The notes under the pieces were generated by a model, which saw only the letters and a program-made list of their open reading frames with translations, searched no databases and had not been told where the DNA came from. A stretch of DNA of 5,567 nt. Source: STC-74 sp043756665 (lineage in GTDB: Bacteria; Patescibacteriota; Gracilibacteria; BD1-5; UBA2023). The position numbers and the translations under genes were made by a program. Shown in pieces: positions 5,417-5,567 of the stretch (its first letter is position 1; each line of letters opens with the position of its first letter). Where the stretch lies: the NCBI GenBank assembly GCA_043756665.1, contig JAYUQR010000017.1, forward strand, positions 1 to 5,567, given 5' to 3'.

Positions 5417-5567
5417 ATGTTTCCATCTTTACGCACTTTTTGGATCACAAGTGTGATACTCATCATAGCAGTGATCCTTCTCGCGGTATATCTCTACTAT
5501 GATTGCATGGCGAATACGGGTTGTTCGGGAGAGTCGGGTATAGTGTTTGTCCTTTTGGGTCTACCTT
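5417..5567 (+). CDS. N-terminus of a membrane protein, cut by the window end
   Basis: Fifty complete codons are visible with no stop. The N-terminus is MFPSLRTFW followed by one strong membrane segment (ITSVILIIAVILLAVYLYY), then a short polar part with three Cys residues (DCMANTGCSGE) and the beginning of a second hydrophobic stretch (GIVFVLLGL). It resembles a small multi-helix membrane protein, but too little is present to name a family. It is divergent from the gene at 4955-5380. No TGA codon falls in the visible part. Confidence 0.65.
   Translation, partial: MFPSLRTFWITSVILIIAVILLAVYLYYDCMANTGCSGESGIVFVLLGLP

Overview
This window most likely comes from a Candidate Phyla Radiation bacterium of the Gracilibacteria / Absconditabacteria (SR1) group, because UGA reads as glycine (genetic code 25). 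The clearest proof is tryptophan synthase beta (2951-4189). It is a full-length 412-residue protein only if 17 in-frame TGA codons are sense codons, and these fall at invariant family glycines (GGGSNA, SGRGDKD, AETGAGQHG, HTGAHKIN). Every larger gene here except the cut one at the right edge contains in-frame TGA. Read with the standard code they would appear as strings of fragments.

Layout from left to right. (1) 56-1501: a secreted lipoprotein of the arylsulfotransferase (ASST) family. (2) 1502-1947: a long non-coding stretch with two short Trp-containing leader peptides (1540-1608 and 1795-1866), each followed by a rho-independent terminator, and a palindromic repeat between them. (3) 1948-2571: an unrecognised 207-residue protein. 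(4) 2576-2650: a third leader peptide with tandem Trp codons, then its terminator. (5) 2727-4918: an operon of a 72-residue unknown protein, trpB and trpA. (6) 4955-5380, minus strand: a four-helix membrane protein convergent with trpA. (7) 5417-5567: the start of another membrane protein, divergently transcribed and cut by the window edge.

The most interesting feature is a set of three related ribosome-mediated transcription attenuators of the E. coli trp type. Each leader ORF has 22-24 codons and carries Trp codons. In each, the end of the leader ORF can pair with the 5' arm of the downstream terminator, forming a mutually exclusive antiterminator. The leaders share in-frame words (TGG CAT CAT; CAT TGG CGG; TCT TGG), so they look like a paralogous family. 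The four proteins downstream of the leaders contain no tryptophan at all, while the ASST protein before them is rich in it. I infer that trpBA, the small unknown gene and the 207-residue unknown protein form a Trp-starvation regulon.

No gene has a recognisable Shine-Dalgarno sequence. Starts follow T-rich or A-rich runs, and some promoter candidates would place the transcript start almost on the ATG. All function calls come from reading motifs by eye. No database search was possible.
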